A stretch of DNA of 64,000 nucleotides, taken from contig NZ_CP157278.1 in NCBI RefSeq assembly GCF_040026395.1, forward strand, positions 1,054,001-1,118,000, read 5' to 3'. The DNA comes from Pedobacter lusitanus (GTDB taxonomy: Bacteria; Bacteroidota; Bacteroidia; Sphingobacteriales; Sphingobacteriaceae). A program made the position numbers and the translations under genes. This document shows, one piece after another, positions 54,254 through 63,833 of this stretch; position 1 is the stretch's first letter; each line of letters starts with the position of its first letter. The notes below the pieces were generated by a model. That model had not been told where the DNA came from. It did not search any database and saw only the letters and a list, made by a program, of their open reading frames with translations.

Positions 54254-55360
54254 TTATGGATTTGTATTTTTCAAGTAATGGAATGAATGATTTGAGGTTG
54301 TACAGACCTCCGGATTATGCTTATCCGGATACATGAAAGAGGTTCCGGGGCTGAAAGCTGCTAAGACTACAGGCAAAATGATAGCTGCAGCTGCAGAGCT
54401 TACCCAACCCAGAAAGAAAAGGGTATATCTCTTTTTTATAGCACCTGCACGCGCAATCAGCATCCGCAGTTGAAGATAATTCTGTTCAGCAGCTTTTTGC
54501 GCTGTGCACTGACCCATTGCCAGTACTAAACTTCTTAATTCTTCAAGATGAAGGCTAATCAGCGGGTTCTCTTTTATCCTGGTTTCCCAGTCATGAACAT
54601 CCTGCACATTTATTTTTAAACAATAATTAATGAATGTTTCATCTTTCAACAATTCACTGAAATCATTTCTATGCATCTGCTTAATTATTTTTCTTAATAG
54701 AGCGGGAAAACTTAATATTTCACTATTGTATTTGAAAAAAAACAAAAAAAAAATATTCGCTCCAAGAGCCACAAGCAGATAAGTTTCCTGCTCTTTGGTA
54801 ATTGCAGATTTTAATTTATCAATAGCCTTATACATCGTATTGTAGACAGTATTGATAGAAATTTTATTATTCATGGCTATTTCCTGATAAGATAAACCAA
54901 GATAAAACTTCTGATAAATCAAACTGCGCTGTCTGGCAGCCAGCTGACCTATATGGGTTTTAACAATCTGAATAACGGTTCCATTTGTTCCCTGTTGAAT
55001 ATATTGATCTTCTACTGAGGGGGATAGAAGTGATACAGGTATATCCTGAAGTTCATGCAACTCTTCGGGAGAGATTACATTTTTGCGGTATAATTTTCTT
55101 AAAAAGCAAGTTAAAATATAATTATGGTAATTACCGACATTAGACAGGTTACTTCTGTTTTCCCATAAATACAGGAAGACATCATTAATGGTGTCCTTCA
55201 CTGCATCTTCAGAAAAGTATCTCTTGTAACCTATAAAACTAAGATAATGATGATAATGGGAATATATAATATAGAAATCATCCTCTCCTTCTGATAGTGT
55301 AAAAGATTTCCAGACATGCTTTAGATCATTCCCTTTTAATCTGATCATATTATTAAACAA
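54254..55360 (-). CDS. ECF sigma factor fused to a FecR N-terminal-like anti-sigma segment
   Basis: This 368-residue protein is about twice the usual ECF length. Residues 15-185 are an ECF sigma factor: region 2 (IIYSHYHHYLSFIGYKRYF, DAVKDTINDVFLYLWENR) and region 4 (LAARQRSLIYQKFYLGLSYQEIAMNNKISINTVYNTMYKAI). A hydrophobic stretch covers about 193-209. Residues 240-282 (DETFINYCLKINVQDVHDWETRIKENP...) match the start of SusC-associated FecR anti-sigmas. A second transmembrane segment covers about 312-336, then about 30 residues; the periplasmic FecR sensor domain is absent. It heads the sbnA-sbnB operon rather than a susCD locus. Confidence 0.85.
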   Translation of the reverse strand: MFNNMIRLKGNDLKHVWKSFTLSEGEDDFYIIYSHYHHYLSFIGYKRYFSEDAVKDTINDVFLYLWENRSNLSNVGNYHNYILTCFLRKLYRKNVISPEELHELQDIPVSLLSPSVEDQYIQQGTNGTVIQIVKTHIGQLAARQRSLIYQKFYLGLSYQEIAMNNKISINTVYNTMYKAIDKLKSAITKEQETYLLVALGANIFFLFFFKYNSEILSFPALLRKIIKQMHRNDFSELLKDETFINYCLKINVQDVHDWETRIKENPLISLHLEELRSLVLAMGQCTAQKAAEQNYLQLRMLIARAGAIKKRYTLFFLGWVSSAAAAIILPVVLAAFSPGTSFMYPDKHNPEVCTTSNHSFHYLKNTNP

Positions 55361-55884
55361 TTTACTATATTAATATTTTTTTTATAAAGTAAAGCAATAT
55401 ATATTAATATATTATTAATCTAATAACTAATTATCATTAACAATTTATATCAACAGAAACAAGAAATAAATAAACAAAATAACAACAAAGGCTTCTAACT
55501 ATAGTTCTGCGCTTACCTCTTATAAGCATTTTGTATTTTCTTCAATTGCACAGAAAACATAAAATGCTCTAAATAATTCATATTAATTTAATACAATTCA
55601 GACATCAGTATATAACAAAAAAAGCTACAAAATTCGTTTTATTTGCAAATCATCTTTACACTTTACACTCATCAGTACTTACATAATCAATAACTTACAG
55701 GATTTTTATTTTATTTTATAACTATCCCGCAAACATAAATTAACCCTAATTACTAAGAGATACCTTAAAGTTAAATCATAAAAAATAAAAACTAATTATT
55801 ATTACACCAATTGACAGTTTCCCTAGGTGAACACGCAAGAATTTATCACCAGACGGTGAATTTCAAAAAAAAGAAAGGATCTGA
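55361..55884. other. A+T-rich intergenic region
   Basis: About 520 bp of very A+T-rich DNA with many TATTAATA-type runs upstream of the sigma-fusion gene. I see no gene, RNA or clear promoter. A 102-codon plus-strand frame starting at 55811 runs into the fucosidase gene antisense and is rejected. Confidence 0.45.
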
Positions 55885-58269
55885 TTACAATAATTCATTC
55901 AAACTATATTCCTTTCCTGCAACTACAGAAATATCAATAGTTTTACTTCCATATTTAACTTTACAGATTCCTGTATTTTTAGCTTTCAGAACAGCAGAAG
56001 TCAATTTCTTGTCTTTCCACCCCATATTAACCACATATCCTCCCCGGGCAACCAGCCCTTTAACAGAACCATCTTTCCATTCTACCGGAATTGCCGGCAG
56101 GAGTTCTATATATCCCTGATGGCTTTGCAACAGCATTTCTGCTATTCCGGCACCACCTCCAAAATTTCCATCTATCTGAAAAGGAGGATGTGCGCAAAAC
56201 AAATTCGCATAGGTACCGCCACCTTTCATCTTAACCTCTGCCCCGTTACCAACAAAACGAAGTAATTTTTTAAGTGCATCATAAGCTCTTTCTCCATTCT
56301 GCATTCTTGCCCATAAATTAATTCTCCAGGTAATTGCCCAGCCGGTACCGTCATTGGTACGCACAGTTAAAGTTTTACGGACTGCATCCGCTAATACCGG
56401 ATCCTGCGCCGTGGTAATTGAATACCCGGGATATGCGCCAAAAAGATGCGACAAATGCCTGTGTCGGGGATCTTCATCTTTCCAGTCATGATACCACTCC
56501 TGTAAATTCCCCGCTTTACCAACTCTGTAAGGCAACATATTTTTCAATGCATTCTTAACTTTGTTCCGCATATCAGGATCTGTATTTAAAATCTCACTTG
56601 CTTTCACATAATCATTAAACAGTTCCCTGATAATAGCTAAATCAGCCGTACCACCATATAACAATGCTCCTGTATAACCCTTTGATGTCACGTAATAATT
56701 TTCCGGCGAAGTGGAGGGTGCCGTAATTAATCTTCCTTTTTTATCCGGAATCAGAAAGTCCAGACAAAATTGCACCGCTCCTTTCATTAATGGATAAGCC
56801 TGTTCGGAAAGATAAACCCTATCCTGTGTAAAGGCATAATGCTCCCAGAGATGGGTAGCCATCCAGTTACCTCCCATTGGCCAGTTTGCCCAGGCCGGAC
56901 TTCCCTTCCCAAAATCACCAACCGGATTGGTCATAGCCCAGATATCGCTGTTATGATGCAAAACCCAGCCACTGGCACCATAATAATTTCTGGCAGTCAC
57001 TGCCCCTGTTTTAGCTAAACGACCTATAAAATCCAGCAAAGGCTGATGCATTTCCGGCAGGTTTGCAGTTTCAACACCCCAGTAATTCATTTCTGCATTA
57101 ATATTGGTTGTATAGTTACTGCTCCATGGTGGCTGAACTTTTTCATTCCAGATCCCCTGTAAATTAGTAGACTGACCACCAGCCCTGGAAGAGCTTATCA
57201 ATAAGTATCTGCTATACTGATAATATAGAGCTACCAGTGCATTATCACTTTTACCGGCAGCAAAAGCATTTAATCTATCCATAGTTTTCATTCCTGCACG
57301 ATCTTCATCGCCAAGACTGATTTGTACCCGGTCATAATACTTTCTGAAATCAGCAGTATGTTTCTTCAGGAGTACAGCATAGGATTTCGCTTTATGCAAA
57401 TAACCCGCAGCTATTTTCAGCTCGTCTTTTCCATGCGTGCCGGGATTAACGTCAAATCCATTAAAACTAGTTGCCATAGAGAGCAAAATAACCGCTTCTC
57501 CTGCGCCCGAAACTGTTAAACTACTATCTTTTGCGACCACTTTACCATCAGTTTTAAGCACTTTAATATGCGCACTGAAACGCATCCCGTTGACATCATC
57601 CCAAATAACCTCATTCCCATGATTGAGAGGAGAAACATGTACCGGAGAATGCCCTTTCATCAACAAATCCTTATTTGAAGAGGATACTTTATGTTGCAGC
57701 AAGCTGTTTAAACGACACGTGAAATCAAGTTTATCTTTTCCGCTTGCAGTAAATCTGATCACAACCAGCTGATCCGGATTTGAGATAAAAGTTTCACGGG
57801 TATAAGTTGTTCCATTAATTGTATAACTGGTTCTGCTTATCGCATTTTGTATATCAAGTTCTCTTTTATAATCTGTTACTTGCCCACGGTGTTTAAAATC
57901 AAAAAACAGGTTACCGAGCGGAGCATAGGACTCAGAAAACTTCCCCTGCATAAAACGCACCAGCGAGTCAGCTTTTTTATAGTTTTCAGCAAACAATGCT
58001 TCCCTTACGGGTTTTAAATAATTTTTAGCCTCGGGGTTCATATCCGGATTAACCGGTCCTCCTGCCCATAGCGTAGCCTCATTTAAAGAAAACCGCTCAG
58101 TATTCACTCCTCCATAAACCATTACTCCGAGTCTGCCATTTCCTAACGGTAATGCTTCTTCAAATTGTCCGGCTGGTTTATCATATAATAACTGATGATT
58201 ATTTTCCTGTCCGGATGTATAATTTGTGAACAGCATAAAAGCTGCAGCGAAAAAGAAAGATTTTGTCAT
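55885..58269 (-). CDS. GH95 family alpha-L-fucosidase
   Basis: This 794-residue exported enzyme has a signal peptide ending TSGQ. The N-terminal GH95 domain reads FEEALPLGNGRLGVMVYGGV, LNEATLWAGGPVNPDMNP. The (alpha/alpha)6 core includes YTTNINAEMNYWGVETANLPE (two Asn expected in the active site), APSTSPENYY (candidate acid Glu) and QIDGNFGGGAGIAEMLLQS (candidate Asp). GH95 enzymes release alpha-1,2-L-fucose or alpha-L-galactose from glycans. It is alone, with no susCD beside it. Confidence 0.94.
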   Translation of the reverse strand: MTKSFFFAAAFMLFTNYTSGQENNHQLLYDKPAGQFEEALPLGNGRLGVMVYGGVNTERFSLNEATLWAGGPVNPDMNPEAKNYLKPVREALFAENYKKADSLVRFMQGKFSESYAPLGNLFFDFKHRGQVTDYKRELDIQNAISRTSYTINGTTYTRETFISNPDQLVVIRFTASGKDKLDFTCRLNSLLQHKVSSSNKDLLMKGHSPVHVSPLNHGNEVIWDDVNGMRFSAHIKVLKTDGKVVAKDSSLTVSGAGEAVILLSMATSFNGFDVNPGTHGKDELKIAAGYLHKAKSYAVLLKKHTADFRKYYDRVQISLGDEDRAGMKTMDRLNAFAAGKSDNALVALYYQYSRYLLISSSRAGGQSTNLQGIWNEKVQPPWSSNYTTNINAEMNYWGVETANLPEMHQPLLDFIGRLAKTGAVTARNYYGASGWVLHHNSDIWAMTNPVGDFGKGSPAWANWPMGGNWMATHLWEHYAFTQDRVYLSEQAYPLMKGAVQFCLDFLIPDKKGRLITAPSTSPENYYVTSKGYTGALLYGGTADLAIIRELFNDYVKASEILNTDPDMRNKVKNALKNMLPYRVGKAGNLQEWYHDWKDEDPRHRHLSHLFGAYPGYSITTAQDPVLADAVRKTLTVRTNDGTGWAITWRINLWARMQNGERAYDALKKLLRFVGNGAEVKMKGGGTYANLFCAHPPFQIDGNFGGGAGIAEMLLQSHQGYIELLPAIPVEWKDGSVKGLVARGGYVVNMGWKDKKLTSAVLKAKNTGICKVKYGSKTIDISVVAGKEYSLNELL

Positions 58270-59097
58270 CAGTATATAATTAACAGGTTTATAAAGACGA
58301 ATATTTATTATGTACAGCCTGATTGTTGTTTTTTACATTTTCTTATTTCGAATTTGTAATCAGGAGCCCGCAAAAAGCCAGGTTCATACCGGCTTGTATT
58401 GAACTGTACACCATTGTTTCATTCGGTTTTAAATTTGGTTATGATAAAATAAAGGAATAATCCGGCACCCTGGTTTTGTATTATTGGCTAATCATTAAAC
58501 GATATAGCCCAATGTACCATCATAAAAAGTTTACCTGCATAAATTTAAAATAAAACTTTGTTGCTTTTAGTTAAATCATCCCACACTGAAAGATATACAT
58601 ATAGTTTATTCATTTACAAGAAATTAGCATTATTATTTTCAATCAGATGAGTTTCAAATCACAACCTGCCTGCTGCTGCTGCCACACAACACCCCTGTAA
58701 TTAACCAGGTATTTATAAGCATACCCTATGAAAAAATGAATTGGTCAGACTGCCAAAAACATAGTACATCTGTTTTCCGGCGAATATTTCTGAGCTGAAA
58801 TATGATTACTCTCAGGAAGACCCGAACTAAACTGTTTATGCTTATTAAAAAAATGTTAAACCAAAATACAACCCGGGCCATCTGATATATATATTCTATT
58901 ATTTACCGGATTGTGATTACTCTTTGTTATATCAGACAGTAGATTTCCTGCCGTCAGAAAGAAAAATGCTCCAAAACACGCTATGTACTGCCATTTCATC
59001 ATTTTTCAAATATTAAAATCAAAATTTTGAATAAAGATTGCTTCTCCTTCACTATTTTTAAATCAGACCCATATAACTGCAATTTAAATTAGCATCA
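58270..59097. other. 828-bp intergenic region without a recognisable gene
   Basis: Lies between divergent genes. I find no frame with coding character, no RNA and no convincing TAnnTTTG element. It is long for this genome and could hide a small RNA or a decayed gene. Confidence 0.4.
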
Positions 59098-60564
59098 ATG
59101 AAGACAATCCTCAAAACGGCTGTCATTTCAACCCTATTATTATCATTTTTTTCTCTGTCTCTGTGCGCTGGTGATGGTCTGCTGAATAAAATAAAAACTG
59201 CTGTAACATCTCCTTCACCGACAACAGATAACCTGATAGAAAAGCTGATTATAACTTATATTAGTCAAGCCAATGAAGAAAGCGTAATAAGCAATAAAGA
59301 AACGCTATTATCAGAAATATTAAAAAGCAATCATCCTGATAAAAAGATATTCACCTATGAAATAGAGGCCGCCTATGCCAAAAGGCTGCTCCAGTTAGAA
59401 AAGGCAAGATACTATATCATCAAAGCACTTGATGAAACTCGACAGGAAAAGCCAAAATTCATCAGCCTGCTAAAAACGCTTGCATTTATTGATACTGATC
59501 TGGAAAATCACATGCGGGCTATGGAAAGCTATCTGATTATACAGAAACATCTGCAACAGATAAATGACACTGATAAACTCATATTAAATTACGCCAATAT
59601 AGCTGATCTTTATACTAAAAGTAACTTATTTAATGAAGCTCTTGATGCCTTAAATTCAGCGCAGGATCTTGCCCTTAAACAGGATTATAAACAGATCCCG
59701 TCTTTATTATATGAAAATAAGGCTATTGCATTTTTCTACTTGAAAAACCAGGATTCTTTACAATATTACGCTGCCAAAATAGGCGGCAGAAACGCCAGCC
59801 CCTGTGACCCGCTGGTCAATCACCGTCTGAAATATATGCTGCTGTTACTGAGAAAAGACAGAAAAGCCATTGACGAGATAAAAGTCCTTATTGAGGCTCC
59901 AAATGATCCGGAGAAATTATACACCTATCTTCATTTAGCAGAAGCATATCTGATGTTTAACCAGACTGCAAAAGCAAGAGAGGTAATTTTCAAACTGTTA
60001 TCTTCTGGCGACCTGAAGAAGCTGGGCTACATGAGGTGTAAGTTATTCATCTTACTGGGAAGCGCATATGAAAAAGAAAAACAATTTGAACTGGCCGCTC
60101 AGTATTATAAAAAAGGTACCGAACAATCATCCTTAAATACATTAAGGATGATGAAAACCGGCAGTATTCTAAACCTGCTGAAATATGATGAGATTAAGAA
60201 AAAATATGTTGTAGCTCAGGAAAACCTGGAAGTACGACAAAATTTCCTCCTGTTATTTGTAGCCATAACCGGCATGATCATCCTGACCTTTATTTTTCTG
60301 TACCGCTCCCTGAAAATTAAGAAAAAATATGATGAACTGATGTTTAACAAATTAAGCAGCGAGATTTCTTTCATTAATTCTCATGAGATCAGAAAATACC
60401 TGAGCAATATACTGGGCATAGTCATGGTCATCAAAATGAGCGAAGACAGAAACGAAACTTATCTGGAATTTGAAGATGCACTTTTTGATTCTGCTGAAAA
60501 CCTGGATACTTCTATCAAAAGCATAGCAGCCAAATTAAATGATAAAGCCGGATCATACACATGA
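59098..60564 (+). CDS. TPR sensor-like protein ending in a histidine-kinase DHp-like segment
   Basis: This 488-residue protein has a signal peptide, then about ten helix pairs of TPR type (ILNYANIADLYTKSNLFNEALDALNSAQDLA, FILLGSAYEKEKQFELAAQYYKKG). A transmembrane segment follows at about 381-401 (LLLFVAITGMIILTFIFLY). The C-terminal cytoplasmic tail contains INSHEIRKYLSNILG with His429, resembling the H-box of HisKA domains, and a second helix. It then stops without an HATPase domain. It could be a phosphotransfer or dimerisation partner of another kinase or a degenerate sensor. No response regulator is adjacent. Confidence 0.75.
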   Translation: MKTILKTAVISTLLLSFFSLSLCAGDGLLNKIKTAVTSPSPTTDNLIEKLIITYISQANEESVISNKETLLSEILKSNHPDKKIFTYEIEAAYAKRLLQLEKARYYIIKALDETRQEKPKFISLLKTLAFIDTDLENHMRAMESYLIIQKHLQQINDTDKLILNYANIADLYTKSNLFNEALDALNSAQDLALKQDYKQIPSLLYENKAIAFFYLKNQDSLQYYAAKIGGRNASPCDPLVNHRLKYMLLLLRKDRKAIDEIKVLIEAPNDPEKLYTYLHLAEAYLMFNQTAKAREVIFKLLSSGDLKKLGYMRCKLFILLGSAYEKEKQFELAAQYYKKGTEQSSLNTLRMMKTGSILNLLKYDEIKKKYVVAQENLEVRQNFLLLFVAITGMIILTFIFLYRSLKIKKKYDELMFNKLSSEISFINSHEIRKYLSNILGIVMVIKMSEDRNETYLEFEDALFDSAENLDTSIKSIAAKLNDKAGSYT

Positions 60565-60585
60565 GCCGGCTTTATCATTTAATTT
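60532..60585. terminator. Bidirectional terminator with a 20-bp perfect stem, partly coding
   Basis: Positions 60532-60551 and 60566-60585 are perfectly complementary, with a 14-nt loop that contains the stop codon of the TPR gene. The stem core is AAAGCCGG/CCGGCTTT flanked by A/T-rich ends, suited to termination in both directions between the two convergent genes. Confidence 0.8.
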
Positions 60586-60592
60586 ATTGATA

Positions 60593-61018
60593 TTAAGCTA
60601 AGACTTCTGCTTCATTCCCGACCGGGACAGCCTCCTCTTTCAGTTTCTCATTGAACTGCTGAAACTGACGTGCTGCATCGGGATGTAAGGCCAGAATACC
60701 ATTTACCTGATCCTGCCTGCCTTCTTCAATTTTCGCATTCAGCCCTATGACATCCTGCTCTGAAAAACTGCCGTTTTCAAATTTTGAGGTCCAGTGTTTA
60801 ATAAATTTAGCCATATCCTGAGTTTCGATCTCTTTAACTATAGGAGACAAACTCTGCTTCAACTGTGCCGCTTCATTCATTTCTTTTGTATAGAAAGGAT
60901 TAAGGGCTTTAATGAAAGGAATACTATGGTTCTGTACTTTTCTGATTACATTGATCAGGTAAGGGATCGCAAGTATAATAATCAATGAGATTATTATAGT
61001 ACTGGCATTTAAATTCAT
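60593..61018 (-). CDS. Small membrane-anchored protein of unknown function
   Basis: This 141-residue protein has an N-terminal transmembrane segment at about 7-25 (TIIISLIIILAIPYLINVI). A charged, helical cytoplasmic or periplasmic part follows (NEAAQLKQSLSPIVKEI, IEEGRQDQVNGILALHPDAA). I do not recognise a family. It lies 21 bp downstream of dnaA on the same strand and is probably co-transcribed with it. Function not assigned. Confidence 0.7.
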   Translation of the reverse strand: MNLNASTIIISLIIILAIPYLINVIRKVQNHSIPFIKALNPFYTKEMNEAAQLKQSLSPIVKEIETQDMAKFIKHWTSKFENGSFSEQDVIGLNAKIEEGRQDQVNGILALHPDAARQFQQFNEKLKEEAVPVGNEAEVLA

Positions 61019-61039
61019 CGTGGTTTTTACGGTTTTGAA

Positions 61040-62476
61040 TTAACTCATCTTTAATTTCTTCTGGATATCAGTTACATATCCTTTGAATTTTTTATCACTG
61101 TCAATCAGATCTTCTACCGTTTGACATGCGTAAATTACTGTAGAGTGATCTCTGCCTCCATAAAAAGCACCGATGCTTTTTAATGAAGATTTTGTCAGAC
61201 TTTTAGACAAATACATAGAGATCTGTCTTGCCTGCACCACCTCACGTTTACGTGTTGGTGATTTTACAAGATCAACAGGAACTTCAAAATACTCACAAAC
61301 CAGTTTCTGGATATATTCCATTGAAATTTCTTTGGATGTATTCTTGATAAAGTTCTTTAACATCGATTTAGCTAACGACAAATCGATCTCTTTTCTATTT
61401 AAAGTTGCCTGTGCCAGTAGAGAAACCATCGCTCCTTCCAGTTCACGGACATTGTTATCAATATTATGCGCTACATATTCTATAACCTCAGCTGGTAAAT
61501 CAATACCGTCAGAAGCCATTTTCTTTCTAAGGATAGCAATTCTTGTTTCCAGATCAGGAATCTGTAAATCTGCCGATAGTCCCCATTTGAAACGGCTAAG
61601 TAAACGCTCTTCTAAACCAGATAAATCTTTTGGAGCTTTATCTGAAGTAATAATAATTTGTTTACCTGACTGATGTAAATGATTGAAAATGTGGAAGAAA
61701 ATATCCTGTGTTTTCTCTTTTCCCGCAAAGTTGTGAATATCATCCATGATGATTACATCCATTGCCTGATAGAAGTTTACAAAGTCATTGATCGTATTGT
61801 TCTTCAATGATTCAACAAATTGCTGACAGAATTTTTCGCAGGATACAAAGATGACCAGTTTATCAGGATAAGTACGTTTAATCTCATTACCTATTGCCTG
61901 TGCCAAATGCGTTTTCCCCAATCCTACGGCACCGTAAATCATTAAAGGGTTAAATGATGTGGCACCAGGTTTTGCAGCCACAGCGAAGCCCGCAGAGCGC
62001 GCCAGACGATTACAGTCACCCTCAATATAATTCTCTAAAGTATAGTTGGCATTAAGCTGTGGATCAACGTTTAGTTTTTTCAGACCAGGAATCACAAACG
62101 GATTTCTAAGATCCTTACTGATCTGCGCCGGTGCTGGCAATGACTGTGCCTTTGATGCAATTGTATTGGTATTGGACGGGCTGCTTGCAGCTATATATGG
62201 AGTATTGCTTTTTGAAGGTTTATTATCTACAACGATGTTATATTCCAAACGTCCTTCATCTCCTAATTCCTGCTTTACTGTTTTACGTAAAAGACCTACA
62301 TAGTGCTCTTCCAGCCACTCATAAAAAAACAAACTTGGTACCTGAACAGTTAAGACGTTACCTTCTAATTTTAATGCCGAGATCGGTTCGAACCAAGTCT
62401 TATAACTTTGATTCGGGATGTTAGCCTTAATAGTTTGAAGTGAATTATTCCACACTGTTGTACAAGTATTCTGCAT
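61040..62476 (-). CDS. dnaA: Chromosomal replication initiator protein DnaA
   Basis: The start is the Met of QNTCTTVWNNSLQTIKA, where DnaA domain I begins; the open frame runs 18 codons further upstream. The product is 478 residues. Domain I covers about 1-85 (PNQSYKTWFEPISAL), then a linker. The AAA+ domain has Walker A GAVGLGKTHLAQAIGNE and Walker B VIIMDDIHNF. The DNA-binding domain IV ends with GRDHSTVIYACQTVEDLI, the DnaA signature. It binds DnaA boxes at the origin and opens the duplex. Candidate boxes lie just upstream. Confidence 0.97.
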   Translation of the reverse strand: MQNTCTTVWNNSLQTIKANIPNQSYKTWFEPISALKLEGNVLTVQVPSLFFYEWLEEHYVGLLRKTVKQELGDEGRLEYNIVVDNKPSKSNTPYIAASSPSNTNTIASKAQSLPAPAQISKDLRNPFVIPGLKKLNVDPQLNANYTLENYIEGDCNRLARSAGFAVAAKPGATSFNPLMIYGAVGLGKTHLAQAIGNEIKRTYPDKLVIFVSCEKFCQQFVESLKNNTINDFVNFYQAMDVIIMDDIHNFAGKEKTQDIFFHIFNHLHQSGKQIIITSDKAPKDLSGLEERLLSRFKWGLSADLQIPDLETRIAILRKKMASDGIDLPAEVIEYVAHNIDNNVRELEGAMVSLLAQATLNRKEIDLSLAKSMLKNFIKNTSKEISMEYIQKLVCEYFEVPVDLVKSPTRKREVVQARQISMYLSKSLTKSSLKSIGAFYGGRDHSTVIYACQTVEDLIDSDKKFKGYVTDIQKKLKMS

Positions 62477-62530
62477 AGTTTTTTTATTGTTATTGGTAAT
62501 GTTAATGCCCCGGAAATAAGCTTCCTTCAT

Positions 62531-63053
62531 TTTCGGGATTGCGAAGATCTAGAAAATTACCAACAAAAAAACATAAACTTATACCCAGTAGTAAGCTACT
62601 AAAAAGCAATTATTTAGCTCTTTTTTTTTAGCCATAATGTGGATAAGTATGGGTTACCAACAGGTGTTGTTAACTAAAGAGCTGTTAATAACTTTACAGG
62701 GTTATTAACTACTGGAAGCAGATAGTGGAAGACTGATAACTATCAACCAGTTATATCCTGTTCTAACCTATGTAAGTTACCTGTTGATAAATTAAAAAGA
62801 ATCAGAATATCAGATTTGCCTCAGCATATTTTTGATGGGAAGGTCAAAAAGCTAGAAAAAACTCCAATTATCTTTCGGCTTTTACCTCAGTGACGACAAC
62901 CCTTCATCCAGCCGGATCTGCATACCTACTCCTATCCGGAATCTGATCAGGTTTTGCAGACATTATTCAGTTAACAAATTAAAATTGTGCAACGAGTATA
63001 GTTGCGAACCGGATTTTATCAATAAATTGGAAACTTAAATAAAAAACCGGCAT
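62531..63053. other. Candidate replication origin upstream of dnaA
   Basis: This non-coding stretch contains three similarly oriented DnaA-box-like 9-mers: TGTGGATAA (62638-62646, the perfect inverse of TTATCCACA), TGTTAATAA (62683-62691) and TGTTGATAA (62782-62790). The flanks are A+T-rich with repeated GTTAAC/GTTATTAAC words. This could be oriC or only dnaA autoregulation sites; Bacteroidota origins are not always beside dnaA. Confidence 0.45.
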
Positions 63054-63812
63054 ATGTATCCATCAGGTGAAGCTCTTATTATACTATTATTAGCAATTGG
63101 CGCAGCAGGTATACTGCTTTTAGGTCTTTTGCTTTCTATTGTGGTTTTCTTTAAAAAAAAGACAGCTATTGAAATCATTGCATGGATCTGCAGTGGACTA
63201 TCATTGGCTCTGTATCTTACTTTTCTGCATTTTGGACTTTCCAGCGAGTTTCGATGGTCCGATCTCTTTCTCCTGATCGTCATACTTACTTTCTTTTTAT
63301 TGCTTCAATACAGATCAGCATTTGCGCAGGGAGCTAAACTTAAAATCGTATTAATCTTCAGAACGGTTCTCATTCTGATGACTTTTGCCACTGTATGCAA
63401 GGCAATAATCAATCTGCTGATTACAGCTAATCTGATAGATCCTTCAAAGGGCGGTATGGTGCAGACTTTCTATACCTTGCAAAGTGTAATATTCTGGTGT
63501 ATCATGACAGCTTCGGGCATCTGGTATTTATATAAGATAAACCCACCCCTGGTCAAAAGTGAAATCTTTAAAACTGCAGTATTTTTTAGCTGGCCGGTAT
63601 TTTTCCTGGTAGTCACACTGGGTATGCTACTCTTTTATATGGAATACACGAATATGAACCGGGGAATAACTATTTCGATGCTTTTTAATCGAAAGTTTTT
63701 AATCAGCCAGCTGGGTTTCCTGATTTTCGGCTGTGCGATTTCTGCCATTATAGCCACCTCAATCTACTATTATTTTAAAACTACTAAAGATAAAAACATA
63801 ACAACCGTCTGA
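63054..63812 (+). CDS. Polytopic membrane protein of unknown function
   Basis: This 252-residue protein has about seven hydrophobic segments (IILLLAIGAAGILLLGLLL, IIAWICSGLSLALYLTF, LFLLIVILTFFLLLQY and others) and a short Lys-rich tail. I do not recognise the family and no catalytic motif is visible. It is followed after 21 bp by an SRPBCC gene on the same strand, so the two may be co-transcribed. Confidence 0.75.
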   Translation: MYPSGEALIILLLAIGAAGILLLGLLLSIVVFFKKKTAIEIIAWICSGLSLALYLTFLHFGLSSEFRWSDLFLLIVILTFFLLLQYRSAFAQGAKLKIVLIFRTVLILMTFATVCKAIINLLITANLIDPSKGGMVQTFYTLQSVIFWCIMTASGIWYLYKINPPLVKSEIFKTAVFFSWPVFFLVVTLGMLLFYMEYTNMNRGITISMLFNRKFLISQLGFLIFGCAISAIIATSIYYYFKTTKDKNITTV

Positions 63813-63833
63813 TCAGTAAATCAATTACAAATT

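Noticed and set aside
55811..56119. 102-codon plus-strand frame before and over the end of the fucosidase gene
   Set aside because: Most of it is antisense to GH95 coding sequence, with no domain, signal or initiation context.
61173..61673. 166-codon plus-strand frame inside dnaA
   Set aside because: Antisense shadow of the highly conserved dnaA coding sequence.
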